This document shows positions 1 to 8,523 of a stretch of DNA of 41,570 bases, piece by piece. Origin of the DNA: CAWHOW01 sp050013795 (GTDB lineage Bacteria > Bacteroidota > Bacteroidia > Bacteroidales > CG2-30-32-10). The position numbers were made by a program, and so were the translations under genes. Each line of letters starts with the position of its first letter. Position 1 is the first letter of the stretch. The notes under the pieces were generated by a model. The model searched no databases. It saw nothing but the letters and a program-made list of their open reading frames with translations, and was not told the DNA's origin. The stretch is taken from NCBI GenBank assembly GCA_050013795.1, contig JBEKEO010000030.1, positions 1 through 41,570 on the forward strand, given 5' to 3'.

Positions 1-126
1 CGCTTCATGATACGCCCGTGACACTTTGATTTTACCAAGTTTTTTTCTGCTTGGTGTAAAGGGTATGGCAAGCAAAATATATCTGCCATAACCGATTGGG
101 ACTGATTTTAAAATTTTCTTTTTCAT
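1..126 (-). CDS. N-terminal fragment of an orphan protein, paralogous to the one at 38237-39073
   Basis: The reading frame starts with ATG at 126-124 and runs off the left edge of the window, giving 42 residues. I do not recognise a family. The N-terminus aligns without gaps to the protein encoded at 38237-39073: both begin MK, then share ILK, PI, YG and, at the same distance, a K-x-L-x-K-I motif. I count about 13 identities in 42 positions. The gene is preceded on its 5' side by a short 21-bp repeat array (200-262), and the related gene also lies beside such an array. Function is unknown. It is too short to exclude chance, but the gapless match starting at Met argues for a real start and true homology. 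Confidence 0.5.
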   Translation of the reverse strand, partial: MKKKILKSVPIGYGRYILLAIPFTPSRKKLGKIKVSRAYHEA

Positions 127-199
127 AATTTTACGTTTTTTACAGTTAATAAATAAGTGAGTTAATCCAGATACAAAATTAGCTTCGCAGAGTGCACGA

Positions 200-262
200 T
201 TCAAGCACTCCAGTGCTGAATTTGTGCACTCCAGTGCAGAATTTGTGCACTGAAATGCAATC
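200..262. repeat. Three-unit 21-bp tandem repeat
   Basis: Three consecutive 21-bp units lie at 200-220, 221-241 and 242-262. The first two share the core GCACTCCAGTGC and end in GAA. The second and third share TTTGTGCACT. The array lies between the 5' end of the orphan gene (126) and the 3' end of the GH18-like gene (382). No spacers, so it is not a CRISPR. The rest of the gap 127-381 shows nothing else recognisable. Confidence 0.75.
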
Positions 263-381
263 AGGTTAGATTATTGGAAAGGTTTAGAGGCTGTTAAAAT
301 TCATTATGCATCATATAGGGCAATGAGTTTCAACCTGCTTACTATTAATTTTATAGACCTAAGAAAACTGACCCTATTTAT

Positions 382-3300
382 TTATGGCAGTATGATCAAC
401 TGTATGCATGAACTTGTTTTTTCACCTGCTATCCTTAAAGTATAAGTTCCTGCGGCGATACCAAGTTTGGCGGGTTCAATATTTATAGTGAAACTTCCTT
501 TTGGCAGTTTTGTTTTAGGTTTAATTACCATTTCTTTTCCCAGCTTGTCGAAAAGCGAAATCTCTGTTGTTTCATCATCTTTCAGGGTGAAAGAAACAGT
601 GATATCGCCTGAGGAAGGGTTAGGAAATACCTTTATTCCGTAAATATCAGGATATTCTTTTATGCCTACGCTGGAATCAACATAAACACCGTTGGAGTTA
701 CAGATGCTTTTAAGCCCCGCCCCGTCAACAGTCCTGATGCTGAAATAATAATGCTGCCCGTTGGTTAGTGTAAGCCCTGTTTTTGTAACCGAAGTGCCGG
801 TTCCGTTACTTGTCCATCCTACCACATTTGAATCACCCGGAATAGTTCCGATGGCATACCAGTACGTTGCAATTCCCGAATTAGGATCAACTGAAGCCGT
901 CCAGTTAGCCGAAAGCGTGGTAAGCGAAAAAGAGGTATCAATATCAGCGCCTGTTCCATCGTTCACGGTGTAGCATACCGGATTGGTCCAGTCGATATTA
1001 ATGTATTTTAAAACTATGGTCGAAAGGTTTCCAATGCTATCGTTGCAGATAGATTTAATAAGCCCCGAAGGTGTTGCAGGGTTCGGGTTCTGATAGCGTA
1101 TATCGTTAGTGGAGGCAGCGCCGACATTAATAGTAACTGAAGAATTCCTGCTGCGGAACACTTCAAGGCTGTCGAAGTCAACTTTTGCATTGCCTGTGCG
1201 GAACGAAAAATAATTGCCTGCGGTTGTTAAAGGAGAGGGGTCTGTCCATGTGCCAAGGAAGGCATTATCTCTGTAAACATCTATTTTTCCGGTGGTACGG
1301 TCGAAAATAATTTTGTAATCGTACCATTGCCCGACATTAATTGTAATGCCCGTAACTGATTTCAATATCCCGCTGCAAACATTGTTTGTGACCTTATAAA
1401 ATTCAAGCCGGCTTAATTCCTGCCTGAAATAGACAAAGTAAGAATTTCCGCGTTGAGACAGGTAAGCACTATCGCAGAAAAAATGTATACCAAACCTCCG
1501 CTGTGCCGACCCGTCAGCCAATGAAGTAAGCCTGGCTTTGAAATGATAGATATAGCGGTTGGAAAGAGTTTGGTTCAATGCGGTATAAATATTTGTATTG
1601 TTCACTGTGGAATCCGACTGAACAAGCATGCCGCCTGAAGCAGTCCATGTTCCGCTTGCAGCGGGAGTTTTCCACGAAGTGTCAAGGGTAACAAAATCAT
1701 CGGTAATGAATCCTCTTTGTGCATTGGCACGCCACTGGCTGCCATTGTAATCGACAACAGTGTAAAAGCTTTTTGCAAGCCCTGAGCCTCCTGTATTATC
1801 GGCATCGGTAAAGTTGGCAATAAAGTTCTGTGTCTGCCAGCTGCCGCATACGCTGACAGCGGTTGTGGGAGGGATATTATCAATGCTGCAATGCCATACT
1901 GCCCTCCAGCCTGCAGCCACGGTTGCCCCGTCGGACTTCCATTTCAGCGTAAGCGATGAACCTGTGGAATTAACTGTTCCCGGGCTGACTGTTCCCTGGT
2001 AGGCTCCTATTAGAGGCGAAGAAGTGCTTGGTCCGTCATAAATCTTTAATGAATCATAATTGGCTTCTGTACTGAACGAAGTAAAGTCAAGGGACAGGGC
2101 AGAAGCGCCGGTGGGAGCAATGGTGTAAGTATAACTTTCATTATTAAAATAGCTTAACGAAGGTCCGCCCATATCATAAATAGTATCGGAACAGGGTACT
2201 GTGGCACAGGTGGAAAGCTTATCTGAAATTTTTTGCCAGTAACCTGTATAACCGTCATCATAGCCAAGTGTCCACATGCCTATGCCTCCAATGCCTCTCT
2301 GGTTCACCATATCTATCCTTTTGCCCATGCTGTAATAATTATCTATCCAGCATTGATGGTCTACGCTGCTTATCTGGTAATTGTAATAGGGGGTGAAGGA
2401 AGCCGAGTCCCATATTGGCGTGGAATAATATCCATTGCTATTATTCAGCACTGTGTTAAATAACACCGCAGAACCTGTCCCCGTAGTACTTGCGTGGATA
2501 GCGGTACTCCCCGTAGGCCAGCTGTAACCATAATAAGGAAGCGCCATTATCAGTTTCGAAGGAGTAACCCCCTGGTGCAGATAATAAGTAATGGTATTGG
2601 TAAGGCAGTAACTGGCATCATATAAAGGGTCAGTAGCTCCGGCAGTGGAGCTTCCGCCGTAATAATAATCATATCCCATGATGACAAAATAATCCACAAA
2701 CTGGTTAAGCGTAACAATATCAAACGAAGGTCCCCAGTCGACAGCATAGGTGGCGATACTAACTTTCGAACCCGGTATTGCTGTGTGCATGCGCGTACAA
2801 AGGCTGTCCATGAAAGCAGTGAAAGCTGTTTTATTTGAGGCTCCCATTCCTTCAAAATCAATGCATGCGCCGTTGGCACCCCGCGATTGTACAAGGCTGA
2901 TAAGATTTGTAATCAGCGTGCTTTCGGCAGTGGAGTTGCCAAGAAATGTAGTGAGGTTTGAAAAAAGATCGGCACATAAATCTACCTTTACACTATGCGC
3001 CTGTGCGGAATCAATAACCGCTGCTGTTGACCAGCTGTGCGTGCTGCTTGCTGTACCGTCAGCGTAGTTCACATCGTAAAAACAATAGCTGAGGCGGGAA
3101 ATAAGGTTCCACTGATAATTGTTGATGATGGAAGTATTGTTCCAGTATGCGTGCCATCCATAGACCATTTTGGTGAGCGTGCAATTTGATGATTGCTTAG
3201 GCAAAAGCTTATAGGTGTATCCGGGATTTAAAACGGAATTCAGGCTGTCCCATTGCCTGTCGCTGGAAAAATTATACCGGGAATAGAATTCCGCCTGCTC

Positions 3301-3393
3301 CTGTATAACGGACTTTTTAGTGCTCTGAGCAAAAAAAGAAGCAGGGCTAAAAATACCTGCAAAGGCAAGTAAATAAATGGGAAAATGCTTCAT
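382..3393 (-). CDS. Secreted GH18-like glycoside hydrolase with CUB-like domain and T9SS sorting domain
   Basis: A 1003-residue protein with a signal peptide (cleavage near FAQ, residue 23). Residues about 70-395 resemble glycoside hydrolase family 18 (chitinase / spore-cortex hydrolase type). NGACIDFEGM at 174-183 carries the catalytic Glu (E181) and the Asp two residues before it (D179), MGYDYY follows at 239-244, and a GIGMWTLGYDDG strand closes the barrel. The two outer Asp of the DxxDxDxE motif are Gly and Cys here. A CUB-like domain (about 400-505), a laminin-G-like region, an Ig/Fn3-like region and a C-terminal T9SS type A domain beginning at FPNPSSGD follow. The protein is therefore probably exported through the outer membrane and attached or released, acting on an amino-sugar polymer. 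A good Bacteroidota promoter lies just upstream (3414-3445). The substrate cannot be read from the sequence. Confidence 0.85.
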   Translation of the reverse strand: MKHFPIYLLAFAGIFSPASFFAQSTKKSVIQEQAEFYSRYNFSSDRQWDSLNSVLNPGYTYKLLPKQSSNCTLTKMVYGWHAYWNNTSIINNYQWNLISRLSYCFYDVNYADGTASSTHSWSTAAVIDSAQAHSVKVDLCADLFSNLTTFLGNSTAESTLITNLISLVQSRGANGACIDFEGMGASNKTAFTAFMDSLCTRMHTAIPGSKVSIATYAVDWGPSFDIVTLNQFVDYFVIMGYDYYYGGSSTAGATDPLYDASYCLTNTITYYLHQGVTPSKLIMALPYYGYSWPTGSTAIHASTTGTGSAVLFNTVLNNSNGYYSTPIWDSASFTPYYNYQISSVDHQCWIDNYYSMGKRIDMVNQRGIGGIGMWTLGYDDGYTGYWQKISDKLSTCATVPCSDTIYDMGGPSLSYFNNESYTYTIAPTGASALSLDFTSFSTEANYDSLKIYDGPSTSSPLIGAYQGTVSPGTVNSTGSSLTLKWKSDGATVAAGWRAVWHCSIDNIPPTTAVSVCGSWQTQNFIANFTDADNTGGSGLAKSFYTVVDYNGSQWRANAQRGFITDDFVTLDTSWKTPAASGTWTASGGMLVQSDSTVNNTNIYTALNQTLSNRYIYHFKARLTSLADGSAQRRFGIHFFCDSAYLSQRGNSYFVYFRQELSRLEFYKVTNNVCSGILKSVTGITINVGQWYDYKIIFDRTTGKIDVYRDNAFLGTWTDPSPLTTAGNYFSFRTGNAKVDFDSLEVFRSRNSSVTINVGAASTNDIRYQNPNPATPSGLIKSICNDSIGNLSTIVLKYINIDWTNPVCYTVNDGTGADIDTSFSLTTLSANWTASVDPNSGIATYWYAIGTIPGDSNVVGWTSNGTGTSVTKTGLTLTNGQHYYFSIRTVDGAGLKSICNSNGVYVDSSVGIKEYPDIYGIKVFPNPSSGDITVSFTLKDDETTEISLFDKLGKEMVIKPKTKLPKGSFTINIEPAKLGIAAGTYTLRIAGEKTSSCIQLIILP

Positions 3394-3413
3394 AGAATAA
3401 ATTTAGAGGATAG

Positions 3414-3445
3414 CAAAAATACGAAACAAAAGCAGGATAGTCAAA
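3414..3445 (-). promoter_or_regulatory. Bacteroidota-type promoter for the GH18-like gene
   Basis: Read on the minus strand, TTTG (3445-3442) is followed after 20 bases by TATTTTTG (3421-3414). This matches the known Bacteroidota consensus TTTG-N19-21-TAnnTTTG. The ATG at 3393 is about 20 bases downstream, so the leader is short. Confidence 0.65.
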
Positions 3446-3533
3446 TAAAACTGAACATATTTTGAATATTAGATTTGCTTACTAACCTAAATTAATTTAG
3501 ACAATTTATATTAGTGATGATTGAGAATTTATG

Positions 3534-3541
3534 TAAATTTG
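3534..3541 (+). promoter_or_regulatory. Putative -7 box upstream of the sigma54-type activator gene
   Basis: TAAATTTG, a perfect TAnnTTTG match, lies 25 bases before the ATG at 3567. I see no TTTG at the expected -33 distance, so the assignment rests on the -7 box alone. Confidence 0.45.
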
Positions 3542-3566
3542 CACTCTTTATTTTAAGAAGTTAATT

Positions 3567-4802
3567 ATGGATATTCAATCCATTAAACAGCGTTTCGGGG
3601 TTATTGGCAGTTCGCCTGTGCTCGACAGGGCAATTGATGTGGCACGGCAAGTGGCTCCAACTGAAATTACTGTTCTTATTTCCGGTGAAAGCGGTACGGG
3701 AAAAGAAGTTTTTCCTAAAATTATACATCATCTGAGCTCACGTAAGCACGGCCCGTTTATAGCCGTGAACTGCGGGGCTATACCCGAAGGCACTATTGAT
3801 TCGGAATTGTTCGGCCATGAAAAAGGTTCCTTTACCGGCGCTCATGAAGCCCGTAAAGGTTATTTTGAAGTAGTGAACAAAGGGACTATTTTCCTTGATG
3901 AGGTCACTGATTTGCCTTTATCTACACAGGTCAGGTTATTGCGTGTGCTGGAAACAGGCGAATTCATGAAAGTGGGGTCTTCTGCCGTACTCAAAACAGA
4001 TGTGCGGGTAGTAGCTGCAACAAATATAAATATACTGGATGCTATACGGAACGGGCGTTTCCGCGAAGACCTGTATTACAGGCTTAATACCGTTCCGGTT
4101 TTTGTTCCGCCTTTACGCGAAAGGAAAGAAGATATAGTTCTTCTTTTCAGAAAATTCGCGTCTGATTTTGCCGAAAAGTACCGCATGCCTGCATTGCAGC
4201 TTGACGACGAAGCACAGAAACTCCTTGAAAAATACCGCTGGCCGGGAAATATCAGGCAACTGAAAAATATTACCGAACAGATATCCATCATTGAAAGCAG
4301 CAGGTTAATCAATGCTCCTACATTATCAAAGTATATTCCGCAGGATTCTGCAAGCGAATTGCCCGTGCTTTTCAGAGGAGAACATGTATCTTCTGAATTT
4401 TCCGAAAGAGATATTCTTTACAAGGTTCTGTTTGACATGAAGAAAGATGTCAACGATTTAAAGAAGGTGGTGTTTAATATAATGCGAAATTCAAATGTTC
4501 CGGAAGGTACAGAGAATGAAAATTCCCAGGTGCCGAATAAGCTTTATGAAAACGATTATGAACCTGCAGGCGGTCACGAGCCGAATATCACCATACATCC
4601 CAAAGGGGATGACCATCTGGATGAACCTATTGAAGATTCGGAAGTGATTGAAGAAACATTGTCCATTCAGAAGAAAGAGGAAGACCTGATACGCAGGGCG
4701 CTTGAAAAATATAAAGGAAGAAGAAATAATGCTGCAAAAGAATTAGGCATATCAGAAAGGACACTTTACCGCAAAATAAAAGAATACGGGATAGAGAAAT
4801 GA
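3567..4802 (+). CDS. Sigma54-interaction AAA+ transcriptional activator (no receiver domain)
   Basis: A 411-residue enhancer-binding-protein-type activator. The AAA+ domain starts almost at the N-terminus: Walker A GESGTGKE at 40-47, the sigma54-contact loop as GSFTGA at 87-92, Walker B GTIFLDE at 106-112 and an arginine-rich sensor region. A linker of roughly 100 residues (about 265-370) is followed by a Fis-type HTH (about 371-411, with AAKELGISERTLYRKIKEY). No receiver, GAF or PAS input domain is present, so its activity must be controlled by level or by a partner. It is the first gene of a block with lptE, a TPR gene and secG, and its stop codon overlaps the lptE start (ATGA at 4799-4802). 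This order is common in Bacteroidota. Targets are not evident from the window. Confidence 0.9.
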   Translation: MDIQSIKQRFGVIGSSPVLDRAIDVARQVAPTEITVLISGESGTGKEVFPKIIHHLSSRKHGPFIAVNCGAIPEGTIDSELFGHEKGSFTGAHEARKGYFEVVNKGTIFLDEVTDLPLSTQVRLLRVLETGEFMKVGSSAVLKTDVRVVAATNINILDAIRNGRFREDLYYRLNTVPVFVPPLRERKEDIVLLFRKFASDFAEKYRMPALQLDDEAQKLLEKYRWPGNIRQLKNITEQISIIESSRLINAPTLSKYIPQDSASELPVLFRGEHVSSEFSERDILYKVLFDMKKDVNDLKKVVFNIMRNSNVPEGTENENSQVPNKLYENDYEPAGGHEPNITIHPKGDDHLDEPIEDSEVIEETLSIQKKEEDLIRRALEKYKGRRNNAAKELGISERTLYRKIKEYGIEK

Positions 4803-5305
4803 AATTAAAATTATCCATATTAATCGTAAGCATTTTTATTCTTTCAGCCAGTTGCAAGGTGAATTATTCCTTTACCGGAGGCAGTGTTGATCCAAAGATC
4901 AAAACAGTATCTATTCAATATTTCCCCAATAATGCTCCTATTGTTGTGGCTACACTGAGCCAAACATTTACCCAGGCATTGCGTGACAGATTTACAACCC
5001 AGACAAGGCTGGCACTTGTCAATTATAACGGGGATATGGATATTGAAGGTTCGATTACAGGTTATGCCGTTCAGCCAGAAGCTATTCAGGGGAACCAGAC
5101 TGCTGCCCTGAACCGACTTACAATTACGGTCAATGTTAAGTTTACAAATAAAATAGATGAGAAGCAAAATTTCGAGCAAAGCTTTGCACGCTATGAAGAT
5201 TATCCCAGTTCTCAGAATCTTTCGTCTGTGCAGGAAGGATTGATTCAGGATATTAGCAGTGCATTAATAGACGACATCTATAATAAAACCGTTGTAAACT
5301 GGTAA
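4799..5305 (+). CDS. lptE: LptE-family LPS-assembly outer-membrane lipoprotein
   Basis: A 168-residue lipoprotein. The signal peptide ends in the lipobox LSASC (acylated Cys at residue 19). The mature part begins YSFTGGSVDP and contains the IKTVSIQYF and ALRDRF-type segments typical of the Bacteroidota LptE family. LptE plugs the LptD barrel and helps insert lipopolysaccharide in the outer leaflet. The start codon overlaps the stop of the upstream activator gene by four bases, and the next gene begins 6 bases after its stop, so they are very likely co-transcribed. Assignment rests on motif pattern and gene order. Confidence 0.82.
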   Translation: MKLKLSILIVSIFILSASCKVNYSFTGGSVDPKIKTVSIQYFPNNAPIVVATLSQTFTQALRDRFTTQTRLALVNYNGDMDIEGSITGYAVQPEAIQGNQTAALNRLTITVNVKFTNKIDEKQNFEQSFARYEDYPSSQNLSSVQEGLIQDISSALIDDIYNKTVVNW

Positions 5306-5311
5306 TTCTAT

Positions 5312-5908
5312 ATGAATTCCTCTGAATTTATTGGTTATTTAAAATTTCCCAACAGGCTTAATAACGTCTCATTAACTGAATTACAAAATTTATTAGACGA
5401 TTATCCTTATTGTTCAAGTCTTCGCTTGCTTCTTGCCAAAAACCTTTTTGTACTTAATTCAGAAAAAAAGGATGATTTTATTAAACTTTCGTCTGTTTAT
5501 CTAAATGACAGGAAAAAACTTTTCAAATTCATTCATGATATACCTGACTACAATGATATCCAACCCAGGATACCCTCTTATTCAATTGAAGAACAGGAAA
5601 ATAATAATAACCTGTCGCTTGAGACATATGCCAATGCAAACAATTCAAATGATCTGATCGATAATTTTCTTAGGGAACAACCGAAATTGAATATTCAACC
5701 ATCAGGCAATAACTTCGAAGAGGAAGAAACTTCTGAAGAAGTTGAGAAAGAGCAGGAATTTGTATCAGAAATTCTTGCTGAAATATATTGGAAACAGGGC
5801 AGCAGGGATAAAGCTATCCATATATATGAAAAATTAAGTTTGAATTTTCCGGAAAAAAGCAGTTACTTTGCAACCCAAATTGAAAAAATAAAAAAAGAAA
5901 TCATTTAA
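5312..5908 (+). CDS. Conserved Bacteroidota protein with C-terminal TPR-like helices
   Basis: A 198-residue cytoplasmic-looking protein without signal peptide. The N-terminal third (YCSSLRLLLAKNLF) is helical. The middle is acidic and Asn/Glu-rich (about 90-150). The last 50 residues contain a tetratricopeptide-like helix pair (AEIYWKQGSRDKAIHIYEKL). It sits between lptE and secG, a position where Bacteroidota genomes often carry a protein of this kind. No enzymatic motif is visible. A role as a scaffold is only inference. Confidence 0.7.
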   Translation: MNSSEFIGYLKFPNRLNNVSLTELQNLLDDYPYCSSLRLLLAKNLFVLNSEKKDDFIKLSSVYLNDRKKLFKFIHDIPDYNDIQPRIPSYSIEEQENNNNLSLETYANANNSNDLIDNFLREQPKLNIQPSGNNFEEEETSEEVEKEQEFVSEILAEIYWKQGSRDKAIHIYEKLSLNFPEKSSYFATQIEKIKKEII

Positions 5909-5918
5909 TATTATAGTT

Positions 5919-6242
5919 ATGGGAGCTTTCATATTTGTATCAGTATTAATTCTTATAGTTTGTGTGTTGCTTACGCTTGTTGTTCTTGTGCAGAACTCAA
6001 AAGGTGGTGGACTGGCTTCAAATTTCAGTTCTTCTAACCAGATCATGGGCGTGCGCAAAACAGCAGATTTTCTTGAAAAAGCCACATGGACACTTGCCGT
6101 TGCCTTATTGGTGTTAAGTTTGGTATCGATTTTTGTAATTCCAAGAAATTCCGGTGCTGTAACTAAGAGTCAGGCATTACAAGAGCAACTTGATAAAAAT
6201 GCAGCTCCTTCAAATTATCAGGGTCCTCCCGCAAAGAAATAA
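5919..6242 (+). CDS. secG: Preprotein translocase subunit SecG
   Basis: A 107-residue membrane protein with two hydrophobic segments (about 3-22 and 55-73). Between them is the conserved SecG loop VLVQNSKGGGLASNF (residues about 23-37). The C-terminus is charged and Pro-rich. SecG is the accessory subunit of the SecYEG channel. The gene follows the TPR gene by 10 bases and is closed by a strong terminator at 6268-6302, which makes it the last gene of the 3567-6242 transcription unit. Confidence 0.93.
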   Translation: MGAFIFVSVLILIVCVLLTLVVLVQNSKGGGLASNFSSSNQIMGVRKTADFLEKATWTLAVALLVLSLVSIFVIPRNSGAVTKSQALQEQLDKNAAPSNYQGPPAKK

Positions 6243-6267
6243 TAGGTGTCTCTTAATCTGATAAAAG

Positions 6268-6302
6268 TGTCAGAATGTCATTAAGATTCTGACATTTTTT
6301 TT
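6268..6302 (+). terminator. Rho-independent terminator after secG
   Basis: A 9-bp perfect stem TGTCAGAAT (6268-6276) / ATTCTGACA (6286-6294), followed by a run of T. Confidence 0.85.
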
Positions 6303-6425
6303 GCTTTAAGGATTTCTTCTGAAATTTTGTCTTTAAAATACAGCCTTTAGATTTTGGCACAATAAATGACAAAGACGCTGCGTAAAAAAATAAAAATAAT
6401 TGTCAAACCTAAAAAATAAATGATC

Positions 6426-6716
6426 ATGTCAAAATTAAACATTAAACCAATCGCAGGTTCTCAAAACAGAGTTGTTGTTGAAGCTGCAGCTGCAGAAGAA
6501 AAAACCGCCGGTGGTATCATTATTCCTGATACAGCCAAAGAAAAACCACAAAAAGGGAAAATTGTTGCAACAAGCGAACAAGATGAAAAAGGTGTTAAAC
6601 CTGTTGTAAAAGTTGGAGATTCTGTTCTATATGGCAAATACGCGGGGACAGAAATTATTATTGATGGTAAAGATTACCTCATCATGAAGGAATCAGATAT
6701 TTATGCTATTGTTTAA
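6426..6716 (+). CDS. groES: GroES (10-kDa co-chaperonin)
   Basis: A 96-residue GroES with the mobile loop EEKTAGGIIIPDTAKEKPQK and the conserved GDSVLYGKYAGTE segment. An ATG six bases upstream (6420) would add only M-I. I chose 6426 because MSKLNIKPIA is the family N-terminus. GroES caps the GroEL folding chamber. It is transcribed with groEL 60 bases downstream. No CIRCE operator (TTAGCACTC inverted repeat) is present in the 183-base leader, so heat control, if any, uses another mechanism. The segment GSQNRVVVE after PIA is slightly longer than the usual DRV form. Confidence 0.95.
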   Translation: MSKLNIKPIAGSQNRVVVEAAAAEEKTAGGIIIPDTAKEKPQKGKIVATSEQDEKGVKPVVKVGDSVLYGKYAGTEIIIDGKDYLIMKESDIYAIV

Positions 6717-6776
6717 TCATGGCAGAAATTCTTTATTAATAATTAAATAGTTTAACAATCATAAAATTAAAGTAAA

Positions 6777-8417
6777 ATGGCAAAAGAAATTAAGTATAAC
6801 ATAGAAGCACGCGACCTTTTGAAAAAAGGTGTTGACATAATGTCAAATGCAGTAAAAGCTACATTAGGACCAAAAGGAAGAAATGTAATTATTGAAAAGA
6901 AATTCGGTGCACCGCAAATGACCAAAGACGGTGTTACCGTTGCAAAAGAAATTGAACTGGCTAACCCAATTGAAAACATGGGAGCACAGCTTGTTAAGGA
7001 AGTAGCTTCCAAAACAGCTGATAATGCAGGCGACGGGACAACTACCGCTACTGTTCTTGCTCAGGCTATCATAGGCACAGGATTAAAGAATGTTACAGCA
7101 GGCGCAAACCCAATGGATCTTAAAAGAGGGATTGACAAAGCTGTTGTTGCTGTTGTTGAGCATCTTAAAAAACAGTCACAAAAAGTGGGCGACAGTTTTG
7201 ATAAAATTGAGCAGGTTGCAACCATCTCGGCAAATAATGATGCTGTGATTGGTAAACATATTGCCGATGCCATGAAGCAGGTAAAAAAAGAAGGTGTTAT
7301 CACCATAGAAGAAGCAAAGGGAACCGAAACTACTGTAAAAGTTGTTGAAGGTATGCAGTTCGACCGTGGTTACATTTCTCCTTATTTTGTAACTGATCCT
7401 GAAAAAATGGAAACAGTGATGGAAGAACCATACATCCTGATCTACGAAAAGAAAATATCAGGAATGAAAGATTTCCTGCCAATATTAGAAAAGACAGTTC
7501 AAACAGGCCGTCCTTTGATGATCATTTCAGAAGAAGTAGAAGGCGAAGCTCTTGCAACTTTGGTTGTAAATAAGATCCGTGGTTCTTTAAAAATATGCGC
7601 TGTAAAAGCTCCGGGCTTTGGCGACAGAAGAAAAGAAATGCTACAGGATATAGCCATACTTACAGGCGGTGTTGTTATTTCAGAAGAACAAGGCTTTAAA
7701 CTCGAGAATGCCGACCTCTCTTATTTAGGCCAGGCTGAAAAAATTGTTGTTGATAAAGACAATACAACCATTGTTAACGGAAAAGGCAAGAAAGAAAATA
7801 TTGTTGCCCGCGTTAATCAGATAAAAGCACAGATAGAAAAAACAACTTCCGATTATGATAAAGAAAAACTGCAGGAACGTCTTGCAAAATTATCAGGCGG
7901 GGTAGCTGTTATTTATGTTGGCGCTGCAAGCGAAGTTGAAATGAAGAATATGAAAGACCTTTATGATGATGCATTGCATGCAACACGTGCTGCCATTGAA
8001 GAAGGTATAGTTCCCGGTGGCGGCGTTGCTTTTTTAAGGGCAATTGCATCTCTCGATAAATTAAAAGGTGATAATGAAGACGAAACAACAGGCATACAGA
8101 TCATACGCAGAGCTCTTGAAGAACCGTTAAGAATGATAGTTGAGAATGCCGGTGTTGAAGGGTCTATCGTTGTTCAGAAAGTTAAAGAAGGTAAAGATGA
8201 TTTCGGTTTCAATGCAAGGACCGATAAATACGAAAATCTTTACAAATCAGGTGTTATCGATCCTACTAAGGTTACCCGCATTGCATTGGAAAATGCAGCA
8301 TCTATTGCAGGTATGTTGCTGACAACGGAATGCGTGATTTCAGAAGTTAAGGAAAAAACTCCGGCTATGCCTCCTATGCCAGGCGGAATGGGCGGAATGG
8401 GTGGAATGGATTATTAA
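6777..8417 (+). CDS. groEL: GroEL (60-kDa chaperonin)
   Basis: A full-length 546-residue chaperonin starting MAKEIKYNIEARD. Hallmarks are the nucleotide-binding GDGTTTATVLAQ (about 86-97), the apical-domain segment and the GIVPGGGVAFLRA block near 413. The C-terminus is the typical GGM-rich tail (PGGMGGMGGMDY). It assembles as a double heptamer in the cytosol and folds proteins with GroES. A strong terminator (8439-8470) closes the groESL operon. Nothing unusual is seen. Confidence 0.98.
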   Translation: MAKEIKYNIEARDLLKKGVDIMSNAVKATLGPKGRNVIIEKKFGAPQMTKDGVTVAKEIELANPIENMGAQLVKEVASKTADNAGDGTTTATVLAQAIIGTGLKNVTAGANPMDLKRGIDKAVVAVVEHLKKQSQKVGDSFDKIEQVATISANNDAVIGKHIADAMKQVKKEGVITIEEAKGTETTVKVVEGMQFDRGYISPYFVTDPEKMETVMEEPYILIYEKKISGMKDFLPILEKTVQTGRPLMIISEEVEGEALATLVVNKIRGSLKICAVKAPGFGDRRKEMLQDIAILTGGVVISEEQGFKLENADLSYLGQAEKIVVDKDNTTIVNGKGKKENIVARVNQIKAQIEKTTSDYDKEKLQERLAKLSGGVAVIYVGAASEVEMKNMKDLYDDALHATRAAIEEGIVPGGGVAFLRAIASLDKLKGDNEDETTGIQIIRRALEEPLRMIVENAGVEGSIVVQKVKEGKDDFGFNARTDKYENLYKSGVIDPTKVTRIALENAASIAGMLLTTECVISEVKEKTPAMPPMPGGMGGMGGMDY

Positions 8418-8438
8418 AATAACCATAACCAGTTTTTT

Positions 8439-8470
8439 AAAAGCTTTCCAAATCAAGGAAAGCTTTTTTA
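8439..8470 (+). terminator. Rho-independent terminator after groEL
   Basis: Stem AAAAGCTTTCC (8439-8449) / GGAAAGCTTTTTT (8457-8469) with a short loop and T-rich 3' arm. Confidence 0.85.
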
Positions 8471-8499
8471 TTTCCTACCCTTCCTCTTATCAATTTTTC

Positions 8500-8507
8500 T
8501 AAATTTG
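8500..8507 (+). promoter_or_regulatory. Putative -7 box for the membrane glycosyltransferase gene
   Basis: TAAATTTG followed by C matches TAnnTTTG, 16 bases before the ATG at 8524. The implied leader is only about 10 bases. No clear -33 TTTG. Confidence 0.45.
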
Positions 8508-8523
8508 CAACAAAAAACATTTA

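Noticed and set aside
2233..3067. Plus-strand frames inside the GH18-like gene
   Set aside because: They are shadows of a well-supported minus-strand coding sequence.
6355..6376. Sigma54 promoter upstream of groES (TTTTGGCAC...)
   Set aside because: The -24 part TGGCAC is present, but the required GC of the -12 element is absent (ATGAC at that place).
6303..6425. CIRCE heat-shock operator before groESL
   Set aside because: No TTAGCACTC inverted repeat in the leader.
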